This document shows, one piece after another, positions 35,150 to 47,121 of a stretch of 64,000 nucleotides of DNA. Made by a program: the position numbers and the translations under genes. How positions within the stretch are numbered: the first letter of the stretch is position 1; each line of letters begins with the position of its first letter. The DNA comes from Apophysomyces variabilis (lineage: Eukaryota; Mucoromycota; Mucoromycetes; Mucorales; Mucoraceae): contig MZZL01000033.1 in NCBI GenBank assembly GCA_002749535.1, positions 206,539 through 270,538 of the forward strand. Reading direction: 5' to 3'. Under the pieces are notes generated by a model. The model made no database searches. It was not told where the DNA came from and saw nothing but the letters and a program-made list of their open reading frames with translations.

Positions 35150-35870
35150 TACATACAAAGACACTGCGGTGAACAATGCCGTCCGTTGTCTTTTACCTTT
35201 TCCAAGGACTGTTGATAGGACGATTTACAACACTAGCAAAAAAAAAACATCATTATCAGCTACGTTTACACGCAAGCAAAGCAAAAGTGCATGCAATAGT
35301 TTACCTGCGATGATGAATGGGTTGCTGTGATGGTTGAACATCCCCACTTCTAATATCAATCAATGGCATCTTCCCGTTGTTGTCGATGTGAACTTTCTGT
35401 TCTCTCCAGTGGGCAAGTCCCCTGTTAATAGCCATCGATCTCGCAGTCCATTCCGGTCGCTGGATATTCGTGCAAACTGCAGTTATATTTACTCCTTCCT
35501 GTCTAGAATAAAAGAAAAAATTGCTTACTTTCCGTGAATTTCTCTACAGTTTAAAGATTGTTGATGCTGTCGTGCCCGTTTTTCCTTTTTCCGTTTATGA
35601 TTTCTTTTTCTTTCCCGGCGATTTCGCTTCGTATGCTTTCTTCAACCGCGATGATACTTTTTCCCACCATTAATAAGTGTATTCGTAACTTTATCCTTCG
35701 CTCATTGCCTGCCCTGGTAGTCATAAAAACTATTTTGACCTTTGCTAATGCAATAAAAGTTAAAAAGCGCCGCATGGTGCAAAAAGAAGTACTGTAAATA
35801 CTGGTCGTACTGATAAGGGTTAGTTGATTTGGCGCTTGGAAAGTTGAATTCGATGTCTTGGATCTCCATT
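35150..35870 (-). CDS. Possible small spliced gene, basic protein (uncertain)
   Basis: On the minus strand a frame starting MEIQDIEFNFPSAKSTNPYQ (about 35867) is followed by LHHAALFNFYCISKG, then in another frame by a very basic piece KHTKRNRRERKRNHKRKKEK (about 35625-35565). After a TTTTATTCTAG acceptor comes a frame with PEWTARSMAINRGLAHWREQ and DNNGKMPLIDIRSGDVQ (about 35516-35310), ending at a GTAAAC donor. The pieces look coding, but I could not join them cleanly. It may be a small RNA- or nucleic-acid-binding protein gene or a degenerating one. Confidence 0.3.
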
Positions 35871-38145
35871 CTCTGTTTTTCCTACCTCATCCCCTTGTTT
35901 CTGCGCGTGGATTCGGTCAACGAATGGTACTGTGCTGTAGAGCACTGACGAATCTCATGCTGATTCTTCCCAATATCCATAAGACACCGTACGCAACTGA
36001 ATATGTCTGAATCTCACTCCTGCATCAGTTAAACTTAGAATAGCCATATCCATCTCTAGCACGCATTTTGTTCCATGCTGTTTTGCATCGCAATTCACTA
36101 AGAATAAAGGCAGTAAAAGAGTCGTTTATGTTGGAAACCATTCACTCCGCCCATAGGTGAATGTGCGACGTGGGACAAAACCTCTTCAGTTGCATAAAGT
36201 TTTAGCTACTGGCCACCTCAGACCTAATTTATATACCATTGCATGTCTCTAGCTTGGTCTTAAAAAGCGTCTTTAAAGTGTTAGCCTCCATTCCAAAATA
36301 TAGGAGATCCGCCCATACATTGTCGAGGTGACTGAAAGAGCTGAACACCAATGTCTTTATTATATCTACCTTTGTATGTTTGACTGTTATAGGGCCTTGA
36401 TCATGAACTAAGAATGTTCGTGCATAAAGGATGATATGGTCTTTTCATTTGTCGTACATAACATGGCTACAGGTTCGGGATAGCTAATACTTGCTTAACG
36501 TTTCTGTTGCGGGATTAATCAGCTTATGTATCATTCTTAACCGATGCGAACATCTTCCTCAGCCAATGTAAATTGTGAGAATGCAGTAACTGCGATAAAG
36601 TCATCAGCTCTTCTTGTTCTGTTTGATTCGATTGATTTTTGAAAGGGTACTATCGTAAAGTAGTAAGACCATGCGACTTGATTGGTTATTTTTATTCCTA
36701 GATCTTAGCAGGATTTGGACTATGAACGATAAAAAGGACGGCTCCTTTCTTACGCCTTGACCATCCTTGTACTGTGCTGACGCGAAATTATCCTATTCGC
36801 TGGCTCAAAACTGCTTTTTCAATGCGCATATTTCCTTGCAAAAACTATAGCCATTCATTTCATCGAGCACATTGAGACGGGAAATCCCAAGTCAGATTCA
36901 ATCTGATACATGAATCACTATCAGAAACCATTACTATTGGGATTGGATTGCATTATTAGTCAAGTCATGGTACCGCATGAGGGTACCTGCTAATAAAAAG
37001 AGGCGCTAAATCCAACTGCGTTGATCCATAGTTGTTACACTACGATAATCACGGATGCAGGTGGTCTGACCACCTTGGCTGCAAGATATGCAGGACGAAC
37101 AGACAGCGATTTTTTTTACAAAGGCTGGGCTACACATGAATCCTTACTAATATACGACAAATGCGAGCCCGAGCGATGAAGTACAGCTCCCATTTGTACG
37201 TTATTCGAGCCAGGTTCAACTGCGTCAATGCTGAGATGCGGATTGAAGACTTTGTACTTGTTGCTTGTTATAATTAGAAAAGCTGCGAGGTAAAATTAGC
37301 CCTGCATGAAACATAAAAGGTAGAATCGTTACAGGAGATGGTATGATCATCATAATTATTTGGTTAAATAGGTATGAAAAAGCCATTAAGAAACGCTTGT
37401 CACATTACGTGGACTCCACTATTTTGTTTCTCTCTCTATCCATCTGCGAAGGGCATATAGGTAGAGACGATCCTGTCCATGACAGACCATCCACGGAGAA
37501 GTGATTGATATTACTAGCCAAATAAGGGCTCTATTAAGATAACAAGAATGAAAAAGAGGATAGAGGAATTGCTTAGGAAGCTGCTTGTAATGAGCCTGGG
37601 CACGCTTGTCAAAGAGTATTGGATAATGTTTTTATTTACCGGCAGGCGATAGGGGACAGGATAGCCTTTTAGGACAGCCAAGGAAAGGTAAAGCCTTACA
37701 TATAATATGTACCCTAATAGGTGCGATCATTGTTGGATTGTGTAGAGAGAGCTTAGATGAGAATTAATCATTAAGTGAACCATGTTTTTCTCAATTCATT
37801 TAAACGCGGTATAGTCTTTTTCTGGAAATATCTGCATCCTCGACGAGACCAATTATGGCAATTTTAATGCAACTCATTGTAGAAGGACAGGAGGCGAGTA
37901 AAACAGGTTATGTGGCAAAAAAACCGGAATACAAGATGAGGGTGAGGCAACAGGCTAAGTCGGAGTTAGTCACGTAACGTGTCGGCAAACCATATTGACG
38001 GCTCACAGCAGCTTTTGCCCTAAAGAGAGCGAAATTGAAACTGGTTGGGGGTGAACCTGGCTTTCTTTCCTTTTTTCTCTAACCTCCCTTTCTCTCATCT
38101 TCTCTACCACTTAATACTCTTTGCTTGAATTCAATACCACCTACA
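35871..38145. other. 2.3-kb stretch without open frames
   Basis: No open frame of 60 codons on either strand, no recognisable repeat and no tRNA. Base composition is similar to that of other spacers. The last 100 bases are pyrimidine-rich (ctttctttcctttttt and similar) and are the likely core promoter of the coiled-coil gene. The length is unusual for this otherwise gene-dense part of the window. Confidence 0.45.
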
Positions 38146-39024
38146 ATGGAAGTCTCATCAGCCGATTCCTCTACTGTTTCGCGAATCAACTACGGTCATC
38201 TCTTCCGATATGACCATCAACTGGACGAACCTTTGACAACAGCACCAGAGCCTGAGAAATCCAATAGCACACGCACAGTAGGTATGGTGGCACAACTCAA
38301 ATCCAAGCTACTATTGCTGCAACGTCAAAGAGATGCCATGGAGATCGAACTGAAAAGTGCAACCGAGATGCGAGATCAGCACCTGAACGCTCAGTCGGCT
38401 TTTCGTACAGAAAACGACGAACTCCGAAGGAGGATGGACGAATTAGCCCAAGCCATAGATGAAAAGCAGCTCATTATCGATTCACTTAAACAAACTGCAG
38501 ATCAAGGCCGAGAAAATGTCGCGTCTATCCAACAGGCAGCAGAAAAAGAAAGAAAGACCGCAAAAGAGATGCAACAGAAAGTAGAGGAGTATGAAAAGGC
38601 GATAGATGGAGCCCGCTGGCGGGTTGAGCTGGCAAAAGCACAGACCGAGGCACTCCGACAGTCGCTGGCTGATATCGACAAAGCTCAGGTCCGAGAAACA
38701 GCCATGCGGGAATCGTTATTAGAACTATTGAAAGACGTACGTAAACAGGTGGAAGCTCAAGTGCAAAAAATCAAAGAGACACAGGAAGCATTTAACGCAC
38801 TACAAGAACAACGATCGGAAGTTGTTCAAGCTACAAAATCTGTCATTACGGAGATGGGCCAGTCTAACGATAAAGATATTGTGTCATTAAGATCAAGTGC
38901 AGACGCCTTGCTCGAGCAACTAAAAGAACAAGAGGAAAGGGAAGTTCAGCTCGGCGGAGAAGTAGATCAATGTAAATCACAACTAGATAATCTTGTTACT
39001 CGCATTCGCCAATATCAAGGTTAA
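38146..39024 (+). CDS. Coiled-coil protein of unknown function
   Basis: Single exon, 292 residues, starting MEVSSADSSTVSRINYGHLF. After about 50 residues of flexible N-terminus (INYGHLFRYDHQLDEPL) the rest is almost continuously heptad-like, rich in Glu, Gln, Lys, Arg, Leu and Ala (LKSKLLLLQRQRDAMEIELK, DELAQAIDEKQLIIDSLKQT, LGGEVDQCKSQLDNLVTRIR), ending RQYQG. It has no catalytic motif or membrane segment. Such long coiled coils occur in cytoskeletal, kinetochore, spindle-pole and trafficking tethers; I cannot choose among them. It is convergent with the NDK-domain gene (295 bp apart). Confidence 0.7.
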   Translation: MEVSSADSSTVSRINYGHLFRYDHQLDEPLTTAPEPEKSNSTRTVGMVAQLKSKLLLLQRQRDAMEIELKSATEMRDQHLNAQSAFRTENDELRRRMDELAQAIDEKQLIIDSLKQTADQGRENVASIQQAAEKERKTAKEMQQKVEEYEKAIDGARWRVELAKAQTEALRQSLADIDKAQVRETAMRESLLELLKDVRKQVEAQVQKIKETQEAFNALQEQRSEVVQATKSVITEMGQSNDKDIVSLRSSADALLEQLKEQEEREVQLGGEVDQCKSQLDNLVTRIRQYQG

Positions 39025-39319
39025 CGTGGTATTTATATATCGATTATTCCCCCATGCTTTTTTTTTATTAGTGTGCTGGTTTTTTTTCTTTTAAAAAATA
39101 GACGAAAATGATAAACGCATGATCGCCGTGATATATATAATGTAGGGAATGGAAGGGTATGGCTAATAATTCATAAACAAAGATGAAAAGGAAAGTACAG
39201 AATATGGATAAGGAGAGACATTGGGTTAGTCAACTTTTTTGCTATTTTTTTGTTGTGTGTATTTGTCCCTGAAAAATGAATGAATGGATGGCTGGATTTC
39301 GTTTCATTTTGGCTGTTTA

Positions 39320-40999
39320 TCAAAATTCCCATTTATGCAGGTTTTCATCCATAAAGAAAACCACCATACTTTTAACGCGTTCTCCGACCGGATCTTTGGG
39401 CTTCATTTCCTTAATGCGCATAGCAATCTCAGGCGAAACTGTACTCTTACGCTTTTCAATGACAGGTGTAACTTGTGCCATCGTCTCAAATCGATGTCGC
39501 AACTGGTCAATTTCAGGTGTTTCTGGACGAGGCAGAGACGCAACGCTATTCGGTGAAAAAGAAGCTCGGGCAGACGAAGGTCGCTCCGTCGTTGCCTGAC
39601 ATACAGAAGCCGTTGTCGCTGCTACTTCTGCATCATGTTCACTGTCCGTTTCTTTGCCGTTCCAGGGTTCAATATCACTGAGCGTGTCACACGAATCTGC
39701 TGACTCCATTCTAGGTTTCTCGCTGTTCTCTACCGTTTCCTCCTCTTTTGGTTGTATTGGTTCTTCCTTTGGTTTTTCCTCTTCTGCAGGGTCTTTTCGA
39801 ACTTTACTGTATTTTCTGGTACGTCCCGTGAGAACAGATTTTTGCGGGACGTTTTTCGAAATACCGCCTGTCGAAGACATTTTTTTGGCTCCTGCTGAAG
39901 TGGCAACACTCCCACGTCTTGCAGCAGCTGCATCCGCTTTGTTTGTAGTTCGAGGTGGCAGAAACGTGGCCTCCTTTGTACCAGGAGGAGACCTCGGCGT
40001 CCCAGGAGGAGACCTCGGCGTCCCGGGAGGAGACTTTGACGTGCCCAGAGAACTCTTTGGCGTCTTTTGAAGACCAAAAAAAATGAGATGCATTTCTTAT
40101 TTTTCAGGTGCCACTTACGGCATTTGAAGATCGTCTGGTCTTTGTCACACCCGACCGTTCCGCTCCAAGTTCGCTACCAGCAGTAGTACGAGTCGTACGA
40201 GTTTTCGACATCCCGCCAGCCGACGACTGGGCAGGCGGCGGGCTCTTTCTAGAGCCAGTAGTTGCAGTTGCAGTGGAAGTGGCAGGCTTGCGGCCTGTCG
40301 TCGTACGGCCGCCCTGAACCGACTGCTTGGTGTTTTGACCAGGGCGCACAGTAGCAGATTTGGGTGTCGTTGTTTTAGATATCGGTTTGGTTGTCGTGGC
40401 TGTTGTTGTCTTTTTTGTTGTTGATCCCACGGACTTTGCTTTTGATTGTTTAGCAGCGGGTTTTGTTACAGGAGTTGGATCGCAGGAAGATGTGTTGGAT
40501 AAATCGTCCGACATTAGTGCTTGCAGCCAGGCCACTTCGCGTTTCGCACCCTCCTCCGACTGGCTCCCGTGATAGACACTGCGCAGCAAATCTGTTCCAT
40601 ATAATGCCCGTACGCTACCAATAAGTGTAAATAATACCTAAATAATTATCACTGGATTTGTTTACCTCGTCTGCATTTCCTCAGAATCTGCTGGGTCCAA
40701 TACGTCTCGCCATCGTCGGATTGCTTCGGGGCCTTCCAAAATGAACGCGTACACCGGTTGGCTAGGCATAGTTCGGTCAACTACAAGGAACATCACATGT
40801 CTCTTCTTTTTTCTCACCTGGTCATCCAGTCTTTCAATGTCTGTTCACCCAGAGCAATGATTTGTTCCTCGGATAGCTGCATCTCCTTTTCAAGCACAAT
40901 TTTGAGACCAGCTTGCTTGATCAACTGCAGCAATTTGTCCTTGTATTCAAGTGCATCGAGTTTAAGGATGCCCACTGTACGTTCTTCTGGCTGACTCAT
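39320..40999 (-). CDS. NDK-domain protein with long disordered C-terminal tail
   Basis: Four exons (40999-40818, 40761-40666, 40614-40119, 40063-39320) give 505 residues. The first ~150 are a nucleoside-diphosphate-kinase-like domain: ERTVGILKLDALEYKDKLLQ, ILEGPEAIRRWRDVLDP and TSVRALYGTDLLRSVYHGSQ. The active-site His in xxHGS is kept, but the usual K-P-D is K-L-D and the D of HGSDS is Q, so kinase activity is doubtful. The remaining 350 residues are low-complexity: Thr/Lys/Ala-rich (TTKKTTTATTTKPISKTTTP), then three copies of an SPPGTPR unit, an acidic PKEEETVENSEK part, and a final hydrophobic KSMVVFFMDENLHKWEF. NME7/NME5-like family members act at microtubules; a similar scaffold role here is inference. 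Confidence 0.75.
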
Positions 41000-41391
41000 A
41001 ATGAAAGATATCGAGCAATTCTATGTTGAATTGAGTAACAGCTCGATAGGATAGGATGCAGGAGTACTAAAACCAAGTTGTTGTTTTTATTAGTAAAAAG
41101 TAAGCAAAAAGCAAAAGAGGAGGCAAGGGGTCGCAAAGATGGCAACAACGATGTTGCAGTATCTACTCACTTGGGAGCAATTAGTAGAAACCAACTATGC
41201 AATCGTTGTGATGCTGTGAGATGAACAAAGTGTAATATATAAAAGCAATGAACTAAGGAAAGGAAAGAAAGAAAGAAGGGGAGGGCAAAGCACCTTAAAT
41301 TGACCAAGAAAGGCAGAACCGTCGCACAAATACTAACCAGCAAATCCATATAAAAGTCGCATTTTTTACATGGTCGATATACACTCTTCGA
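41000..41391. other. Spacer
   Basis: Upstream region of the NDK-domain gene and downstream region of the microprotein gene. A purine-rich GAAAGAAAGAAAGAAGGGG tract lies near 41265. No gene supported. Confidence 0.4.
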
Positions 41392-41631
41392 TTAGATGTC
41401 TAAATCATCCTCACTATCATCATGATCAGTTATTCTGTAAATCTAAGAGACTCATTAAAACAGATACATGTATATACAATATGTTCATACCTACAAACCA
41501 CGGCGCCGGACGGTACACCTTTGTGTCCACGTGGGATGGGTTGTCCGAATTGCGCTCATCACACGTGGATTTCGTACCCCATTCTTTGCGATATTGTCCG
41601 TGTCATAGATTATTGGATGGAAATCATACAT
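41392..41631 (-). CDS. Spliced 45-residue acidic-tailed microprotein
   Basis: Too short for a simple ORF scan but well formed: exons 41631-41565, 41518-41491 and 41434-41392 with GT-AG introns of 46 and 56 nt keep one frame. The product is MYDFHPIIYDTDNIAKNGVR, then NPRVPSGAVVCR and the acidic tail ITDHDDSEDDLDI. Donors are GTGTGA (weak) and GTATGA, acceptors CAAAG and TTTACAG. I do not recognise the family. The acidic SEDD tail could be a CK2 site. An upstream coding exon is possible, since the frame is open for 6 codons before the ATG back to a TAG. It is divergent from the FetB gene, sharing a 266-bp promoter region. Confidence 0.5.
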
Positions 41632-41897
41632 TCTCTTCTCTTTATACGTCTAGCTCTTTCAATATATGGATAATATGGCATCATAGATGAAAGCATTGAT
41701 ACATGATGGCAGAAAAGCAGCATATCCGTTATGATAAAAGGTCTTGCATGTACCAATGATAAACAAACAAAACTAGGTTAAAACGGGCTACAAATGGTGA
41801 TGGATAAAAATTTCTATTCTTGTAATAAAAAGATATTCAGCCTCTAGGATGCCCATTATACCTTCCTCTCCTTCTCATACTTCCGCTTCATATTATC

Positions 41898-43090
41898 ATG
41901 GATTCATCACATATGATATTACCAGACCTGGCATGGACAAACGTGCTCGTCGCCTCATCTTTTATATTAATTAATGGTATCTATTCGTTCTTATACTATT
42001 TCGCCAATCCTAATAGCGTTCAAAGGCATTATATCGTATACTTTGGGATTGAAGTTGGAAAAAGCCTTAGCAAGCAGTGCTTGTCGGAGTATTGTACAAC
42101 TGACAGTGATGGTAACTATTTCCGAACAGTATACCGGTAAACTGACAAATGCCGAAAGGGTCTGATATTACAAGAACTATTCAAAACAAAACATCCTTTG
42201 ATCGTGATGTTGATGACATGTAAGTTTTGTTAACCTTCACAAAGAAACTCCCTTAAACGATACTGATTTGTTTAGTCGTGCTGACTTTTCTTAGTACATT
42301 CGAAACGGTGTATAACAAGTCGAATGCTTCGTTTCATGGAATGGTTTGTTTTTGATTATGCATATACTAAGCTAAATTATTTTATTTAAGTTTCCTTCTG
42401 TGATGTTTTCCACAGGGTTCTCCACGGTAGTAATCGGGATCATCGGCACGCGCTGGGCATTGGGAGAAGACCCGTTTTGGATACCTGACGTATTCATTCC
42501 CATTGTCGGGTTGCTCTTGGGCGTGACAATCAGTGGTATGGCCGTTGCGCTGCGGTCATGCCTTACAGAAGTCGGGTCACATACCGATCAAATAGAAACC
42601 TACCTTTCATTCGGAGCTAGTCGTTGGGAAGCTTGTCAATCCATAGCAATTGAAGCTATTCGGTTGGCCATGCTACCGTCGATTAATCAAATGTCGATTA
42701 TCGGTTTAATTACGATTCCCGGCGCTATGACCGGTCAGATCCTAGGGGGGGCTCCCATTTTGGAAGCGGTCCGGTACCAACAGATTGTTACCTTCCTAAT
42801 CACAGCATCAACTGGACTCGGTGTGCTCGGTGTCGTTGTGGTAAGTAAACGATGGTAATATCCACTCGCTCAAAATCTGATCTCTCACATAGGCATGTCT
42901 TCGAAGAATGATTGATAGTAGTCACCGTTTACGCCCCGAGCGAATTATCAGAAATAAGCCTAACTTCTTCCATGATTTACAGCATGCAGCTGTAAATGGA
43001 TCACGCGTTCTGAGAGCTGTATCCCGGCGTTTTAAGAAAAAGAAAGAAGCAAGGGAAGAATACACACAAGAGGACAAGGTCAAGAAGTAG
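41898..43090 (+). CDS. FetB/UPF0014 (YbbM-type) membrane protein
   Basis: Predicted polytopic membrane protein related to bacterial FetB, the permease of an iron-exporting ABC transporter; here there is no separate ATPase neighbour. Six exons (41898-41976, 42017-42111, 42159-42219, 42276-42343, 42391-42840, 42893-43090) give 316 residues. Family blocks: LGLKLEKALASSACRSIVQL, FSTVVIGIIGTRWALG, PIVGLLLGVTISGMAVAL, TYLSFGASRWEA, and SIIGLITIPGAMTGQILGGA with PILEAVRYQQIV, which are the conserved FetB loop residues. About six or seven hydrophobic segments are visible. The C-terminal 65 residues are very basic (RRFKKKKEAREE) and cytosolic-looking. Role in metal transport in fungi is inferred. Confidence 0.88.
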
Positions 43091-44382
43091 TTCCTGAACA
43101 TCTTTAAAAGAGCAGAAAAGGCCTTTTAATTGTACTATAGCTTTGTCAAATACTACCTGAAACACTTAAATACAACTGCAATTGGCCGAATGAAGACTAT
43201 AGATTATGCCTTTCATATCGTGACTATCAAAACCTGCATGCAAAATGCATGATATTCTTATGACTAGGAAAACGAATGTAGCGAAACTAGCTAACTATAT
43301 AGAATCTTGCCTTATACATGAAAGCTCACAGCATCTGTATCTTGTTGCAGACGTGTTGTGGTAGAAGCTTTAGGGGGTATGATATAAGGTTTTGAGACGT
43401 CATGACATCTCGCTGTTCCAGATCATGCAGGCAAAAGCCATCTGAAATACCGACTGAACATTAGCATTGATCTATATCGAAAGGCTACTCTTGACATTCA
43501 CTAAAACCTTGCGACTGCTACTATCCTTACGGAGATTAGGTTGGCCTTAAGACCTATGACAGCTTTCACATGAACAGAAGGAGAATGTAAGATATAACAT
43601 TTTGATCTGTTTTTTCAGTGGATTCAGAAGCATCCTCTTCAAGGTTGTATAAAGCAGACATTTCTCAAATACTAAATACGATAGCAGATCACGCTATTAT
43701 GTTTTATCAATGGCAATAACTGAAATATATGACGGAGATATCTGTTCGAAGGCATTACTGGGTGAAAGCAGCTTGCTTCGATAGCGAGACACAAACGCAA
43801 GCAAAAAATAATGAGATCAACTATTTAAAGATCATCCATGGGTGCTTCACATCGCATATATGGTTGATTGATATAAACATGCAGCTTTATGACGATCGCT
43901 GAAACTATGTTTGCTGCCAACAAAGCAGAGAAAGCATGAGCACTTATGCTTTTGATGGTCTGCTGTAACAGCAAACCGATATCATATAACAAGCCATAGA
44001 AACGTGACGCGAAAAGAAAAGGCATTTTGTCTTTCATTACTGTAGGCGACCAGAAATGGTATCTATGTGCTTAATCGGGTTCTCAGTAAAGCAAGTGCCG
44101 CTTGAAAACTTCATAATACAATATCAACTGTGTAAATCAAGACATTCCAGCTGTAATTTAGTATGACCGTTAAGCCTTAGACGTTCTTCGTTTTATGGCT
44201 TTTTTGTCGGACAGAACACGGTGACTACGGAGTAAGCAATTATTTTGACTTCAATGCGGCGTTGCCATACCAAGCTGCTTGCAACGAAGGGTGCTGTGAC
44301 CATTTATTCGGATAAACAATTTGCATCCTTCCACTCTGGTGGCACCCAAAAATGAGCAGCAGATTGACGCGAGTCAGTACCA
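43091..44382. other. Spacer with one short hydrophobic frame
   Basis: A 70-codon minus-strand frame at 44037-43825 contains a hydrophobic stretch FSALLAANIVSAIVIKLHVY and ends CEAPMDDL. It is unsupported by splicing or homology. The 200 bases before 44383 form the Med31 promoter. Nothing else is recognised. Confidence 0.3.
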
Positions 44383-44904
44383 ATGGCCTCTCAAAATCCA
44401 GAGGAAGACAGTCGGCGATTCCAACTTGAACTCGAGTTTGTTCAATGTCTAGCTAATCCTTGGTACTTGAATCGTATGGTTAATACAACTACTGACACCA
44501 GCGGGTACTGATGCGGATTGCACAGATCTGGCACAGCAACAGTACTTTAAAGACGAAGACTTTATCCGCTATCTAGAATACTTACAATACTGGAAGCAAC
44601 CGGAATATGCAAAGTTTGTAGCGTAAGTTCTTCGCAGTTTTAGTTTTGTGACGTTTGCTGAAACAAACTCACTTTGAGCAGGTATCCTCATGCCCTTTAT
44701 TTCCTTGATCAGCTTCAACATGCGCAATTCAGAGACTATATTACTATCTCTGAAAACACACAAGAAGTCCACCGAATGCAGTACTATCATTGGATGTATT
44801 TACGAAACCCGGCTAAACATACCAAGGAAAATCAACCTGAAAGCGCAACAGCAACAGAGTCTGGACCATTGGATCAAAGTTCCTCCACTGCCGCATCAAA
44901 TTAA
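44383..44904 (+). CDS. MED31: Mediator subunit Med31 (Soh1)
   Basis: Conserved Mediator middle-module subunit linking activators to RNA polymerase II. Exons 44383-44473, 44526-44622 and 44682-44904 give 136 residues. The Med31 core is complete: RRFQLELEFVQCLANPWYLN, LAQQQYFKDEDFIRYLEYLQ, YWKQPEYAKFVAYPHALYFL and FRDYI. The last 40 residues (from AKHTKENQPES) are a polar, Ser/Thr-rich tail longer than in the yeast protein. Confidence 0.97.
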
Positions 44905-45485
44905 TACTGATTTAAAGACATTTAACCATTTTGCTGGAATAACGTGATTGTGAATTTCATCTGATACGCTGTATCGGGGTACAGCAACTAGTTAGCTCTT
45001 CGCCATTAATCAGGAACGTTTAATGTCCTTATTTTGGGGATTTTGCAATTTTCGCTCAAAAAACACACATCGACAAAATAGCTATTGCTGTATTTTGAGT
45101 GCCGAATTACAATGCCATGTACATTTCGCTAGCGAGAAATATACCATCCTTTCCTCTTTATTTTGCTCTAGTGTGCTGCTTAAAAGAATTGTATCTGAGA
45201 GCATAAAGATCTGAAGTTAGTAAATATAGATTGGTTCTACATTCCAGCAGAAACTGTTCTGAAAGAGACTTGAATGCTGTGTACAGTAATTGAGAGAGTA
45301 TACTGCATACAGTGTGACTGAAGGCGTTTTTCAGAGAGGAGAGGTGTGTGCGCCAGCAACTTGTCATTGGTTCGGCGTTTCCAGTCAAACAAAACCCGCA
45401 AAAAGCCACCTTTTGATTCTCCGTGACCCAAGTTCCTTAAACTTGCTGGCTTTTCCCACCCTTGTTTAAAAAAGAAAAAAGAGCC
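44905..45485. other. Spacer, Tim44 promoter
   Basis: 581 bp. Overlapping minus-strand frames at 45409-45158 show no domain and are not called. The 3' part should hold the Tim44 promoter. Confidence 0.4.
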
Positions 45486-47121
45486 ATGTCTGCGTACCGA
45501 AGTCTCTTGTCTAACACCTCAAGAGTCCGTCTCGTCTCTCCCGTGACAAATAGAGGAGTTCGTCATTACAGCTCCCCTATTAAGGCTTTTGTGGATTCCA
45601 TTAAGGAGCAGTTGAAGAGAAATGAGGAACTCAAACAGGGTGTCAAATCGCTACAGGATGAATCCAGCAAACTATCCGAGAGCGATACCTTGAAAAAAGC
45701 GAGAGAAATGTTTGAGAAGGCCAAGGTATGGAAACAAGGAAAAATAGCAGGGCAGCGATAAGGTCTCCGCTGCTGCCTTTTTCCTAGTTGGGGTTAATAT
45801 ATTAAAAAAAATATAAAATAGCTTCAACAATCAGCACAATCAGAGCGATTGAAGCAAGCGTCCGAGAAGATCTCACAGACAGCCAGTAAGGTTGGAGAGA
45901 CCTTTAACGAATCTTTCAAGAAGGCAAGCGAGACCGAATTCGCTAAGCAATCGTCGGAAACCATCAGAAAGGCTGCAGAGAATATCAACAAGTCTACGGA
46001 TCCGCTGCGAAAGAGCCAAGTGGTCGGCAAGATCTCAGAGTCTTTTAAGACGGTGGTTAAGGACGAAAGTGGTCGATACACAGGGTTTGTGGATAAGGAA
46101 ACCAGACGTAAGATACGTGAGGAAGCACAGGCCCAAAGTACGGCACCAGGGGCCAAAAGAGTAGTAGAGGATCCAGAAGCAGGAGCCAACATGGTTCTAC
46201 ACAAGGATTCCAAGTGGAAAGAGAGCTGGAATAAGTTTAAAGAAGATAACCCAGTCATGCAAGGCATCTTCCGAGCGCGAAAAAATTATGAAGAGTCTGA
46301 TAACCTCTTTGTGTCTTATACCCGCGCTTTCACTGATCGCATTTCGGAAACCTTTGGTAAGGAAGATAACATGGGCAGCCGAGACGTGGAGAATACTGAT
46401 TAGCATGGTGATGTGAATAGGTTCGATTTTTGAAGAATCCGATCAGGCTCAAGCCATTCGCGCATTCCAGCAGATCGATCCTACATTCAACATGGACAAA
46501 TTTATGGTAGACGCTCGGCGTTATATTGTGCCGGAGGTGATGGAGGCTTACCTCAAAGGTGACGTAGAGACGCTGAAAATATGGTGTTCAGAAGCCGTAA
46601 GTGAGAACCATTTTTTCATGGAATATTGGGGATTCATTGGTTTTTTTTAATAGACCTATAATGTTTTGACTGCACTCATTCAAGCGCAAATGCAACAAGG
46701 CCTTGTGAGCGACTGCCGAATTCAGGATCTCCGTGATGTGGAGGTAAAGTATCGCCGATCTAAAACAGTGAACAATAGATAGCGGGAATTTAACCATTCA
46801 AGTATTCTGTAGCTGGTTACGGCCAAGATCCTGGATAACGATATCCCGGTGTTCGTCTTATCTTTCCGCACGCAGGAGATTATTCTATTTAGAAATGCAA
46901 AAACGCGAGAAATTGTGTATGGCAAAGAGGTAAGATTAATTTGGAAAGAATTAAGAAGATGTTTGAACTGATGGGAAATGAATGGTCCATTGTAGGATCA
47001 TATTGAGCAAGTGACTTATGCATGTGTATTGACTAAGGAAGTGGAAGACCTTCAGAACCCTGTGACAGGTGGATGGAGAATTATTGATATGGCTAAACAT
47101 GATTCCCGACCGGTGTGGTAG
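45486..47121 (+). CDS. TIM44: Mitochondrial import motor subunit Tim44
   Basis: Peripheral inner-membrane protein that tethers mtHsp70 to the TIM23 channel. Six exons (45486-45725, 45822-46356, 46421-46596, 46654-46743, 46813-46929, 46996-47121) give 427 residues. The N-terminus MSAYRSLLSNTSRVRLVSP followed by NRGVRHYSS is an Arg/Ser-rich mitochondrial presequence with a likely cleavage near RHYSS. A coiled, Lys/Ser-rich segment (residues about 35-190) is followed by the Tim44 domain: AIRAFQQIDPTFNMDKFMVD, YIVPEVMEAYLKGD, IQAQMQQGLVSDCRIQDLRD, PVFVLSFRTQEI and VTGGWRIIDMAKHD. Length and order match Tim44. Confidence 0.96.

Noticed and set aside
39654..40572. Plus-strand Val/Gly-rich frames of 70-138 codons
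   Set aside because: Antisense of the low-complexity tail of the NDK-domain gene.
41370..41690. Plus-strand frames with CPRGMGCPNCAHH suggesting a zinc protein
   Set aside because: The opposite strand gives a cleanly spliced microprotein over the same bases; the cysteine pattern is likely incidental.
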